DNA from: Miscanthus floridulus
Taxonomy: Eukaryota; Streptophyta; Magnoliopsida; Poales; Poaceae
Direction of reading: 5' to 3'
DNA length: 64,000 nt
Assembly: GCF_019320115.1 (NCBI RefSeq)
Contig: NC_089582.1
Coordinates: forward strand, 122,351,259-122,415,258
Numbering within the stretch: the first letter of the stretch is position 1; each line of letters begins with the position of its first letter. The translations under genes and the position numbers were made by a program. This document shows positions 11,305-22,304 of the stretch, piece after piece. Under the pieces are notes generated by a model, which was given only the letters and a program-made list of their open reading frames with translations, was not told the DNA's origin and searched no databases.

Positions 11305-14300
11305 AATGATCCGGTTTCCCGGCTTTGATTTGTAATAAGAAGGTAGCAAACAGCTGTTACATGCGCGAGGGGCGCTACCATCCGCAGCCTAGGCTACGGA
11401 GGTTTGAAGTTCTACATGGGCTTATTACATACTAAGGAGTTGTGCAACCATTATAGGCTTAAGTTCGCCACCACCAGCTCCCAAACAGCATTTTGTCCAC
11501 CTTTCACAAGAACTCATCAGGAACCCAGACATTCCTAGCTCCACCAGCAGGAGACCAGCCAGTGCTGACTCTAGTCTACAATACATGGATCACAAACGCA
11601 ACAACACCGGTTTTGCCTCTAAGCTTCAGGGAACCTCCATCTCAACCTCCTCCGTCTCCTGTGCTATAGCCGCTAGTGCTTCGGCCAACTCCTTGTTGCT
11701 CAGGCGCATGGCAGCCCTAATCACCATGACGCCCTGCTCCGGCAGATCATCAGCATACATATCCACGTAGGCGGTGACAGTTGCATCAGGCGCCGGCGAC
11801 GGGTTGTTGATGAAGTCGAGTTCGTGCATTAGCTTCCTCGTGGCCCGTTCAGCCACCGGCACTGTTGATGGGTGCGCCACGAGGCACATGCCAAGCTCGA
11901 GCGGGTAACGATCATGTTCTTCAGCTTCCTTCCCGTGCGTTTGCTGCAATGGGGAGGTCGGCCGCGGGAGTAGTGGTTCTGGGACGTTTTTGAAGATGGC
12001 GCTGCAGAAGTCATGGATGTCGTCCACCCGGTGTGCGTTAGGGTCGTCATAGAGGTCGTGACCCACCATGCGGTCTCCGTCCCTGCCGGAGTCGGTGAGT
12101 GTAGCAGATGCGTGCACCGTCGCCGTGCCGACTTCCATACGGGTGGCACGGTGGGAGGTGTCGTCTACCTCGCTGTCATCCGACGACCTGTCTGCCAGAG
12201 CCGGGACAGGTTCGTCCACCGAGGAGCAAGGCGCCTCCTTGCTACCTTTCGACGAGAAGCGGGGATGAGCTGCGCCGTCTGTCCAGGAGAGGGATTCCTG
12301 GATCATGGGATCCTCCTCTCGAAGGATGCCTCCTGTTTGGACCAGCGTCCTGCACAGGTCAGCTAGAGGATCTGGACTCACCAGGAGTGTTGTTGGACGT
12401 GGCCGCCTGCAGGCCTTGAAGGTGAGCGGTTCCAGGAACGCCCGCGATCCATTGGCTCCATGTCAGCCACCTTGCTTGGCGAAAGGCCTGAGGTGAGTGC
12501 GGGCGCGCCCGGATGACGCGATCACGGGAGGGTTGCCTCAGATCCGCGTCCCAGGCCCTTCCTCGACGGATTGGGTAGCGTGAACGGCGACGCTCCCAGT
12601 CCTCCGAGGCATGGGGGATGTAGTCCCTCCCCCATGCGCGCCTCATAGGCGAGCGACGCTGGTCGCGGCCGCGCTCAATGGCCTGGTCGCCATGGCCATC
12701 AGGCCGTAGGTCCATTGCAGGTTTGGCAGCGATGTCGGCGTAGCGGTCGCAATGCAGTGGATAGGCGCTGAGCTTGGAGGAGATGGCACGCGATCGGCTG
12801 GTAGGGCAGGAGCGGGAGAAGTGCCCGACACCCATGCACGTGAAGCAGCGCATGAGGTCCCGGCAGTCTGCAACCTGGTGGTTGAAGGCGAGGCACCTGA
12901 AACAGCGATCGGCGAGCCGCTTGAAGAAGTCCTCGTGATCCGCACCCAGATGTGCGTGTCGAGGGTGAGGTGGTTCGGTTGGCGGAGGAGGCACCGTCTC
13001 AGCGGTGGTATGGGGTTGGTGATGGAGCGGGGGAAAGACGATGCGGCTATGGATGTTCTCTGGTGGAAAGTTCAGGCAGGAGCGGAGTTCAGCGGAGATG
13101 GTGCGAGGGCGGCGAGACGGGCAGGAGCGGGAGATGTGGCCGAAGCCCCTGCACTTGAGGCATCGCACTGGGTCTCGGCACTGAGCGACACAGTGGTCGA
13201 CGGCGAGGCACCGGAAGCAGTGTCTGGCGAGCCGTTTTAAGAAGGCCTCCCGGGACTTTCTGGCTCCCTCCATGTCCACCACGGCCACGCCCAGCTGCTG
13301 AGGCAGGGCAGCAGACTTCCGCCACCCGTGTCTTCTCTTCGCTTTTTGCCAAACTAGTGAAAGCGTGTTAGGCTGCGCATCCTTAACCAGATCGAGCCGC
13401 TTCCACACTGGCCTGCGGTGACGACCTGGGGACGTAGGCGCTCGGTCAGGCTCGATCAGCAACGATTTCAGCTTGGCCGGTGCTGCAGATCCCGGCGGCG
13501 CAGGCTTGCCGGGGCTCGGAGCAGGGGGCGGATGGATGGAGGCAGACATCGGAGCTCCGTCACCAGATCCGGCAGCTGGTGGAGAGGACGCGGATCCCGA
13601 AGGCACGTCAGGGCTCGGCGTCCGGGCCTGCGGGGCCATCGTAGACTGTCGATCTGCAGCCTCCTCATCGATGACGCAGGGGGAGGCGACATCATCCTCG
13701 GCTTCTTCTTCAGAGTCAGTCTTTGGCTTCTCCCCAGTCCACCAGCTCCTCGTCTTCAGCTTCCTCTGGCAGATGGGGTGCGACGGGCTTTGGAGAGGTG
13801 TCCACGGCCGTCCTTGGAGGGGGCGCGACAGTCAGCCAGGGGGTGGACACCAGCGTCCGGGTGGCCGGCGGCTGGGTGTGTGGTGGGTGTCTCTCGCCTG
13901 GGCGTGCTCCCTCCATCTCCACTTCATCGGATTCCTCTGCCTCGTCTCTCGAATCAGGGTGCTCTTCTTCTTCCTCCACGAGGCCGGTAATGGCGGCCAG
14001 ATCTGCAGCAGCATCCGAGGGAACGGCTGGACTGTCCCGCACAGCTTCCAGCGGGAGCAGGGCACGGTGGGGAGGGGAGGGGGCGGGCATGGACTGGATC
14101 CGTGCGTAGGTGTTGGCCGCCGGCGCCGGGGTGGCTGCCGGCGTGGGGGGCCGTGGGGGCTCTCGCTCACCTCCGTGCTCGCTCATTTCGAATCCCATAT
14201 CGCAAAGTTCGTGTAGAAAGATAGGTTTACATTTAGGGCTTTGGATGTGCTTTAGTTTTATAGAGTTTCTGTAGTATGTGCTTCCCTTCTTGATCTTGTT

Positions 14301-16329
14301 CTGAATCCACATTTTTTCCTGTAGAGCGCACTTCCTCAGCTACAAGATTTACAGGGGCAGACTCAACAAAAACTACAGGCAATTACTGACTCCCTCTTTT
14401 CTGCTGAAGTAGTTCTTTCGTATGAAAACTTAAATTTCTGAAGCCTTTTGTAGGTCCCTGGTCAACAGCAAATGCAGTACAACCAAGCCTTGTCACAACA
14501 GTTTCATAACAGACAGATGCAACCTGGACGTATGCAACCAGGCATGGCTCAGAGTCAATTGAATCAAGGAACTCAGCTACGAAGTCATTTGGGCCAGTTT
14601 ACTGGAGCTGCAAATAGTGCAATGTTCAGTGCTGCACAGGCATCATCAAACTCACAAATGGTCAGATATACCTTTTCTTAATAATTTAGTGAGGAAAATA
14701 AGTCGCTTCATTTTCCTAAATTGATAGTTGGAATTTATAGATATGCATTTATGAGCTCATGAGATGGACTAGTGAAAAAAAGATTCTTAGTTTGTTCAGT
14801 TGCTAGCCTGATCTATAGATTATTTCGTACATGGTCCCATGATTGGCTAATCTTGCCTGGTTTGGTTTTGCATTTTAGATGGCAAATATACCTGGATCAC
14901 AGTCACTTATGCCACAAATGCAGGTAAGTTACTTTTTCTTGTCTTTCTATATCCAGGTTTCGTCAGAAATAATTCTCTGCATCTATTCGAATAGAATAAT
15001 TTCTACATATGGTATAATTGATCACAATTACTGGCAATGACAGTCTGTATTCCCCTTTGCCTGCGTAGATCTTCAGGAAAGAAGACTTTGTTACTGCATT
15101 GCACATGAGAGTTTGATGTAGGGTGGTCTGATTAATATAGGCCTATTATTTTTGTAGTCGCATGATTCATATTATCAATGGCATAGCTGGCTTGTCCCAA
15201 ACAAGTTCAGCACATGCATCTCTAATTGATGGACTAGGGTAGTTTCATTTGGGCTGTTGGCTTCTCTTGCAATTTTATGGTAGTCTGATTAATAAGGTTA
15301 CAGTTTTAGGTTATCTTCCTTTTTTTTAAAAAGACGGTCTTCTCTTATACTAACAATATCTTGTCCACTATGGGCATGATTTCCTGATTACTGAAGGGGC
15401 AGTATATAATATAAAGGTTTCAGTATTTGTTGCTTTTTTTTTTTGCTCTGTCCTGTTCCCGGACTGTTTCATTCTTCGCTCATAACTTCTTGTATTTAAT
15501 ATATTATTATTTTTGTGATTATTTCTCAGTATGGTATGGCTGGTGGGCATCCACAGAGGAGTCATCCCCAAATGCTGACTGACCAAAGTATGTATTCCTT
15601 TCTCTTTGTAAGATTTTCAAGTTATAACTGTCAAATGGATAAAGATAAAAATGAAAATGTTAGGAGTCATGGATTTGAGACATCATATTCGGCTATCAAC
15701 TGTTTTGGTGGCATTACTGGGTTATTTGGTAGAAAACTGGTCCTCAATATTAGAAATATGTGTACGCATTGCGGAGGCAAGTCCTCTGAGTCGCATAAAT
15801 CTAGATACTGATCCGATCACAATTCAAATCAAAAGGACAAAATATATTGGAATTTACCGTAATCCAAAGGTAGGATGTCATTACAAAAACACAAGAATTC
15901 AGTAACTAGGAAAAGTTAGAGCACTTTCCTCTTAAGATTTTTAGTGTTTTTAGCACACTGGGTCCACTAATGTTTCATTTCTTCTGGTGCTAGTTACTAC
16001 AACTAGCTTCCTTGGTTCTGTAGTGTGGGGACTTGGAACCAGTGCCGGATGAAAAGTGCCCTTTGATTTTGAATCGTCATTGGTCTATTTTACTTTGTGC
16101 CAAAAATGATCGTCTCAAGTTTGTACTACTGAACTCTGTACTGTTTTCTGCTGCAGTGTTCGGTATGGGAGCCACAAATAGCAGCATGATGGGAATGCAG
16201 CAACAGCAGCAAGGGGTATATGGGAACATGCAGGCAGGTGCACAGAACATGCAACAGGGTATGGTGGGCCTTCAGAATCAGACCCAGAATCCCAACTTCA
16301 CTCAGCAGAGGCAACAAAATCAGCAATGA
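8233..16329 (+). CDS. MED8: Mediator of RNA polymerase II transcription subunit 8
   Basis: Join 8233-8471, 8628-8752, 9708-9832, 9937-10120, 10252-10356, 10681-10748, 10976-11230, 14325-14378, 14454-14660, 14879-14923, 15530-15587, 16157-16329: 545 aa, no internal stop. Diagnostic plant MED8 blocks span exon joins: VQQQLNLEGMRARAVGLYKA, VYPRNVNAENATILPVMLSS, AAKIQEQEGLLRAAVN. The C-terminal half is glutamine/methionine-rich low complexity (QQHLTPQQQRQKL, NQTQNPNFTQQRQQNQQ), as in other plant MED8. The product is a head-module subunit of nuclear Mediator, linking transcription factors to Pol II. Exon 8 appears to use a GC donor at 14379; a weak GT donor after 14408 would add ten codons in frame. 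Intron 7 was expanded to 3.1 kb by a retroelement, but the flanking splice sites look intact. Confidence 0.93.
11236..11301. repeat. (AT)n microsatellite
   Basis: About 33 uninterrupted TA dinucleotides just after the MED8 exon 7 donor. It probably grew from the 3' tail of the adjacent LINE-like insertion and is likely length-polymorphic. Confidence 0.9.
11240..14216 (-). mobile_element. LINE-like element carrying only ORF1, inside MED8 intron 7
   Basis: A 3-kb minus-strand insertion. Its left side is a long (AT)n tract (11236-11301) followed by a GCCGG-GAAA-CCGG hairpin, as expected for the 3' tail of a non-LTR element read on the minus strand. Its right side is the 5' end just before the gag-like ORF. 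AAAGATA occurs at 11233-11239 and 14217-14223 and is a plausible 7-bp target duplication. Only an ORF1-type protein is encoded; no endonuclease or reverse transcriptase region is present between ORF1 and the tail. Boundaries are inferred and could shift by a few bases. Confidence 0.6.
11626..14196 (-). pseudogene. retroelement ORF1 protein with tandem CCHC zinc knuckles (frameshifted)
   Basis: Three overlapping minus-strand frames are pieces of one protein. Piece one starts near 14196 (MGFEMSEHGGERE) and is acidic/proline-rich. A shift near 13735 leads to the middle piece, down to about 12360. A second shift near 12375 leads to the C-terminal piece ending at 11626. The middle piece has two pairs of zinc knuckles, CFRCLAVDHCVAQC / CLKCRGFGHISRSC and CFRCLAFNHQVADC / CFTCMGVGHFSRSC. 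The C-terminus contains VDMYADDLPEQGVMVIRAA, a block I associate with grass LINE-type ORF1 proteins. ORF1 proteins bind element RNA. At least two frameshifts make this copy inactive. DUF4283-like similarity is suspected but not shown. Confidence 0.6.
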
Positions 16330-16944
16330 TTCAACACTAACGTCAATTTGCTAGGACACGGAGGCAAATATATTAATGGGTTGAAAGATGAACGATATAG
16401 CCATGGGCTGCTTGTCTGTTGGTTTTTACTCAGCTTATCTGTGAGACTGTGATAGTCGTCCCAGGTTGATAGCCATGGTTTTGCTGTAAATCAATGTAGA
16501 TGCATCACCATTAGCGAGATGCAGGCCAATTCTATACATTGTAACTGTGTTTCGGATGTCTTCTGTTTTGTTGGAATCGTGTTACACGCGTTCCTTTTAT
16601 GAAACTAGTAACCTCTATATTAAGCCTCGCAGCAAGGCTGGCTATCGAACTGCACAAGGGTAAGACTCGGACAGGCACAGGTGGATTCACCAGCAGGTAC
16701 GGCACGATCTTAGATTGCTGAGTTGCTCCAGCTACAAGAGCCTGCAGGGCAACAAAAGGTGATATGCAGTCGTAATGCTCTTGTCAAACGGAGAAGGTAA
16801 ACATGGACATCGGTCATCAGGTGAGATGCTGATCAACATTGCAGGCATTGGTACAGTATAACAATGAACAAACGACATTACACTGGTTTTATTATTCAGT
16901 GAGAAGCAAGTATACAACGAACACACTTGATATTTTTCCTCTGC
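16330..16944. other. MED8 3' UTR and tail-to-tail spacer
   Basis: The first 200-300 bases after the MED8 stop are probably its 3' UTR. The remainder separates MED8 from the convergent DUF594 pseudogene. No coding frame or repeat termini seen. Confidence 0.5.
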
Positions 16945-18699
16945 TCAGACGATGCTAATCTCTTCTTCGACAGGTATGTCCTCTTGGGGCTCCAGGCCTG
17001 ATGGTGATGCACCTGTGACGATATCATCTTCTCGTTGGCCAGGCCCGGGCCTCCGGAACTTGTCGGCGAAGGTCTCCATCCCCATCCGTGACAGGAGGAG
17101 CGAGACCAAGGTGAGGAACTCCAGGCTTTCACCCATGCTCTTGGCGTGCAAGTAGCCCCTGCACCTGCTGGCGGAGCAGCAGAGCATCTCCACCCACACG
17201 CCCTGGATCACCTTCCACCTCTCCTCTTCGTCGTCCAGCAGCCCCATCAGTTCCTCGGCAAGATCCCGTGCTTCTGGAACCAAAGTCCCAGGATATACCA
17301 AGGGAAACCGTGCTGTGGCAAGAATCTGCTCGGCCACGTGTACTTCATATGGCAATGTAGGCTCACTGAGATAGCTGAGCATGAGCTCGGTTTCATCGCA
17401 GGCGGCCGTGAAAAGACCCTGCCTGGTCCCAGGCATAAGCATCTCTGATTGAACGAAGAGCAGGTAGATCATGAAGTTGGATATTGCCCTGCTGTAGCGA
17501 GCGAGATCAGCTTGACCTTGGGCGGATGTCCTGGGGTGGTAGGCACAGAGCTCAGTGGCTATGTGACAGACGAGGACGCTCCGGTCAAACGGCACCTTCA
17601 AACTCCACAACAGCTGCTGCCCGCTTAGCCTGTACCTGCTCACCGTCCACTGCCCCCTGAGATTGCAAAATCTCTGGTAACTAGGAGCACCAAATATATA
17701 TAGTTTCCACCCTTGTTTCACATGCTCGACAACCAATTCTAGGATATGAAGTTTTTCGTATTGAGGCCCCTGCTCTATGTACCAATGCTTGTTAATATAA
17801 CTGCTGAGACCCATGAGAACGGAAATTCTCATCAACAGGGTGGGTTTGCTTCGACGAGTGTAGAACGACATGAGATTATGCTCGGCTCCCGTCACCGGGG
17901 TGGCGCATAAAAAACTTCCTAGGATGCAAGGGCTGAGGAACAAAGGTAAGAACTCCAGGGAAGCTGTACAACACAACTGGACCATTGTTACTCTGGCGTC
18001 ATTCTCATCATAACCAGCATCGTCTTTATGATGATGATGGCTAGTAGCAAAGAGCACAAGGGAAGCTAAGGCCAGGAACGGAAGCAACAAGTGCAAAAGG
18101 ACACCAGGAATACTGCTTGCCCTTTTATTGTTGGTGTAGATCATACCAAATGCAAGCCAGAGGTGGAACATCAAATTATGATATATGTTAAAAATATCGA
18201 ATCTGATGTAGGAGTGTAGGTTTCTTAGCCGACGATAATATGGAGTTGACAGGTCCACAAACAGCCTCTCGATGTCGTTGGCTTTTTTTTTTCAACATTT
18301 TTTTAAACTATTTTTAATTCTAATACTGTTTCTCTCTCTCTAAATCTAATATTTTGGCCGCGCCTATTGTCACGGAGCCGCCAAACAACGCTGTTGCGCC
18401 ATACATGGCGGCGCGGCAGCGGCGATGACGTGGCACTTCTATGGGCCATGGCCGCTGACGTGACAGGAGCTGCCGCGCCGCACATCTTGGCGTGGCACGG
18501 CCAATGGCGCGTCCCTTCCTCACATGTTGTGCGATGGCGTACAGTTGAGTTTTCCGTTTGCACACGTACTTGGATGCGCAACTGCAATGGTTATTTATTC
18601 GTCGAAAGCATGCATGGGCTCGCAGCTCGCTATAGCTAGCAGTCTCCTCCAAATCCAATCTTCTGCTCAGGGCTGAGGTGAGGTGAGGTGAGCCGATTC

Positions 18700-18990
18700 A
18701 TTTACGCAGCTTGTTCGCTTCGTCTTATTTAGTTTATAAGACATGATTTATCAGTCAGTGAATAGTATTTTTCTCTCGTACTAAACTAGCCAATAGTATT
18801 TTCAACCATAACTTATCACCCTATTCGCTGGTTGGTTTCAGCCAGGCTTATTCAACCAGCCAACAATGTTTTTTTCTTACAACGGACCAGTACCAGCCAG
18901 TCTAAACCAGTCCAGAAACTAACCAACGAACATGCCGTATAAGCTAAACCAACCCAAACAAACAGTACGATGGTTTCGTCAGGTTGGTTG
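18700..18990. mobile_element. MITE (GTTTATAAGxCATGATTTATCAG type), degenerate
   Basis: The stretch TTTATAAGACATGATTTATC and the following GCTGGTTGGTTTCAGCCAGG belong to a very common grass MITE family whose ends read TGTTCGCTTxGGCTTATAAG. Exact ends are blurred; no coding potential. Confidence 0.4.
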
Positions 18991-20194
18991 GCCCGATCAC
19001 TCACTGCTCCTTGAACGTCGGTGATGATGGCACGTCCGATCACTCACTTCACTTCAGCCTGACAGGTGATGCAGTTAGGGACCGGGTAAACCAACAAGAA
19101 GGAAACAAAGATCGATCCTGTTTGCTGTGCACAGTGCACTGCTGGTGCACGTGTGTAGCTCAGATTAGTTAAATAAAATCGATGCATTCGGGACCTTTTA
19201 TTCCTGTAAATTTCCTATACCCATCCACCGTATTGTAAATTTTTCCTATATTATCCAATCCTATGTTTTACGGTTGTATTCATGTGAAATCCCTTTGCCT
19301 CCCTGTATTCCAAAGAGGACCTTCCTGTTGTAAAAGAAGAAGAAAAAAGGGTGCAGTTGCGTATACTCCGTAGTACTACTGTACATCGTACTAGTAGTAT
19401 TGGGGTCTTGTTTCAAATTCCAACGTTTGATCGCACTATTGAAACCTTCCCATGAACAGTACAAAATCCGAAAAACCAGCTCGGGTCAGTTTCGACGGCA
19501 AAACCCAGCCTGGGCTGTTTTGAACAGTACAAAAACCTGAACCGTTTTTTTGCAAGTGAGACTTCTCAGGATCGTGGTTTCTTCATCCAGACTCCAAATT
19601 TGACATTTTATATATATGCGGTTTTTAGTCGTCTTGACGAGAGAAATATAATGATAGAGTCCATTATGTGTTTTTAGAAATTACGAACCATCCTAGCGTG
19701 ATTTTTGGTGGCAAGTTTGGGATCGCCCGGCAATTGTAGTTGTCAACACTTGTATAGGCGGCGACAACATCAACAATTGTCGGATTGGACCTCGACCGAG
19801 TCAGAAGCCACACATGGATGGAATGGGTGGAATAAGAAGCAAGGTGATGGAAAAGGGGGCGTTTGGTTCTCAAGGCTAGTTCAACGTGAGTCCATCTTGT
19901 GATAATATACTAATCATGGACATTTAGCCTTTCTAATTAACATTTAAAAATTGGGAGTAATTTTAAGCCCTATTCCCTCCATCCCCAATCTTGCATTTCA
20001 AATCTTGTATAAAAAAGAATGTCTAAAAAATACCAAAAAGATTGTAATCCTGCATTTCTAATCATGGACTTAAGATTAAAAACACCACTACATGTCTCAA
20101 AAAACTACCATACTCTATCCATGTCTCAAAAAACTACCATACTCTATCCATGTCAAAAAAACGCCACAGTAGCCCGCGTATGCTAACACGTGCC

Positions 20195-21075
20195 AGTAGC
20201 AACGGGCCGGCCCGGCACGGCACGGCACGGCAACGGGCCGGCACGACCCGATGGGGGTCGGGCCGACAAGGCACGCCGTGCCCTGCGGGTCGTGCCACCA
20301 TGGGCTTCGTGCCTGGCCGACGGCCCAGGCACGGCCTGCTGGGCCGTTTTTCGTGCCGAGCCAGCCTGAGAAGCACGGCCATTCAGCGTGCTGGGCCAGC
20401 CCAGGGCCCACGACGAATTGCGAGCAGCCAGAGAGAGGGGGAAGGGGAGGAAGCGTGAGCGAGCAGCCGAAGATCGTGGCGTCGGGGCGGAGCTCGTGTC
20501 CGGATCTGGCGTCGGGGCGACGCGCGAACAAGAGGTTGCGCGGCTACTGTGGCGCGAGCAGCCAGAGAGATGGGGAAGGGGAGGAAGCGCGAGCAGCTGG
20601 GCCACGAACGGCGCAGTAGAGTCACCGGAGTAGCCCGCGTGGCTCTCGCGCCGCCGCCGCTGGATGAGAGCGCTGGGAGGCTCGGAGGCTAGGGGAAGAG
20701 TGGAGGGAGTTAGGGTTCAGGGGTGGGATGGGGCTGCGGCGCTGCGCGGGGGAGAGCCGCCGCGGCCGCGGCGTGCGGGTGCGGCTCCGCTTATTTATGA
20801 GGAGGGGGGAGGCCAACTGGGCCGCGGGGATGGATGGGCCGGCCAGCTGGGCCGCGGGGAGGCGAGGAGTGAGGGGGAGGGGGGAGGCGGGCCGCTGTCG
20901 GGCCGACCGACGCAGGCCGGGCCGTGCCGTGCCAGCCCACGGGCCTGAGCAGCGGCCCCGGCACGGCCTACTCCCTCGGGCCGGGCCAGCCCGGGCCCAC
21001 ACGTCACCGGCCGGGCCGTGCTCGTGTCGGGCTAAAAAAAGCGGGCTTCGTGGTGTGTCGTCGTGCCTCGGGCTG
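20195..21075. repeat. GC-rich GGCCCGGCACGG-repeat block
   Basis: Both ends of this block are dense in GGGCCGGxxCGGCACG-type words in opposite arrangement (20200-20400 and 20910-21040), with a purine-rich middle. This resembles non-autonomous grass elements whose long ends are made of such words. Long frames here on both strands are composition artefacts. Confidence 0.4.
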
Positions 21076-21154
21076 CATGAACATCTATATATGTGTGTTC
21101 GCTTAGCGTGTCCTGTATGTACTATGTAGTCTGGGGCTGGGGTCAGAGTCATTT

Positions 21155-21262
21155 GCTCTGTTTACTTGGCTGATAAGTTTTGACCGAAAGCATTATTGAT
21201 TAATTTATTGTGAGAGAAAAGTACTGTTTATTAGCTTAAAAATACGCTTATAAGGAAGCGAA
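21155..21262. mobile_element. small MITE with TGTTTACTTGGCTGATAAG / CTTATAAGGAAGCGAA ends
   Basis: About 108 bp with imperfect inverted ends. The interior TTGTGAGAGAAAAGTACTGT is a signature of the same MITE group as the one near 18700. Confidence 0.5.
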
Positions 21263-21337
21263 AAAGGCGATTGTTGTATCGTCATCGAGGGAGCATATAT
21301 TCGTGCTGACGTTTCTTTAGCTACTATAGGCAGGCTA

Positions 21338-21660
21338 AGGGGGTGTTTGGTTCCGTGGACTAAATTTTAGTCCATGTCACATCGGACGTTCGGATGCTAT
21401 TTAGGAGAACTAAATATGAGTTAATTATAAAACTAATTACATAGATGGAGACTAATTTACGAGACGAATTTATTAAGCCTAATTAATCCGCCATTAGCTC
21501 ATATTTACTGTAGCGCAACATTGTCAAATCATGGACTAATTAGGCTTAAAAAAATCGTCTCGCAAATTAGCCACACTATGTGCAATTAGTTATTTTTTTC
21601 GTCTATATTTAATACTTCATGCATGTGTTGTTTGTCCGTGCCGTGGTAATAGGTGCGCCC
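21338..21660. mobile_element. Tourist-like MITE, right end degraded
   Basis: It begins GGGGGTGTTTGGTTCC and contains ACTAATTAGGCTTAA and CGTCTCGCAAATTAG, words of a very abundant grass PIF/Harbinger-type MITE. The expected mirror end is replaced by the right inverted repeat of the surrounding Mutator-like element. Confidence 0.55.
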
Positions 21661-22304
21661 AAAAGTGTTTAGATTTGGACAAAAAAAAACAATGTTAGAA
21701 TTAAAAATAGTTTAAAAAAGTGTTAAAAATAAAAATAAAAAACTCGTTGGCAAATGCCATCTTTTCTCTGCGTTCAGCTATCTCCGTGACCTGTACGAGC
21801 TCCCTTGCTATCTGCACATATTCTTCAGGCGAAAAATCATGCTCCTCTCTTCTTTCATTGCTTCCGCATCGTCAAAAGAATCATACCTAGTTTCAGCGGA
21901 AAGGCAGAGTAACTCACAGATCTCCTGTAACATTCCTTGTCTTCTTTTTGAATAAATAGATGAAGATGTCATCACGCTGTTGATGCTTGCAATCTTGAGA
22001 CCCCATGGCTTACATGCGAACTTGACAATGCCGAGGACGAAGAGCAAGATCGCCGCCTGCATCAGCCTCTTATCGCCACCGGCCGGCCAGGACTTGCAGA
22101 AGACGTACAGGGCAACCGTGACCTGCGATACCAGGGTCACGAGGTGCCGTCTCCACAGCTCGTTGTCCTCGATGCTGTATGCCGTAAACGTGTGCTGGCC
22201 ACCAAGGTGGATGAGGAGGACCGGCGCCCAGAGAACCTCCAGGGCGCCGCTCCTCCCATCGGCGGCCGGCGGCTGCTTGTGGCGGTTGAAGAGGGTGGCG
22301 AGTG

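Larger units (their letters stand above)
18283..21743. mobile_element. Mutator-like element inserted in the DUF4220 gene
   Basis: TCGTTGGC flanks both sides (18275-18282 and 21744-21751), an 8-bp exact duplication (9 with one mismatch). The ends form degenerate inverted repeats of about 120 bp: both arms share AAACTATTTTTAATTCTAA, then a T/C-rich stretch, AAATCTAA, TTTTGG.CGC.CCTATT and CACGG. Long inverted repeats with an 8-9 bp duplication fit Mutator superfamily elements. No transposase is recognisable, so it is non-autonomous. The interior holds two MITEs, part of a third, and a GC-rich GGCCCGGCACGG-type block. Confidence 0.7.

Noticed and set aside
12013..13240. Plus-strand frames in MED8 intron 7
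   Set aside because: Antisense to the zinc-knuckle ORF1, with no independent protein features.
20115..21152. Several frames of 80-176 codons on both strands
   Set aside because: Low-complexity GGCCCGGCACGG repeats give stop-free frames in all phases; the products are Arg/Pro/Gly-rich without homology.
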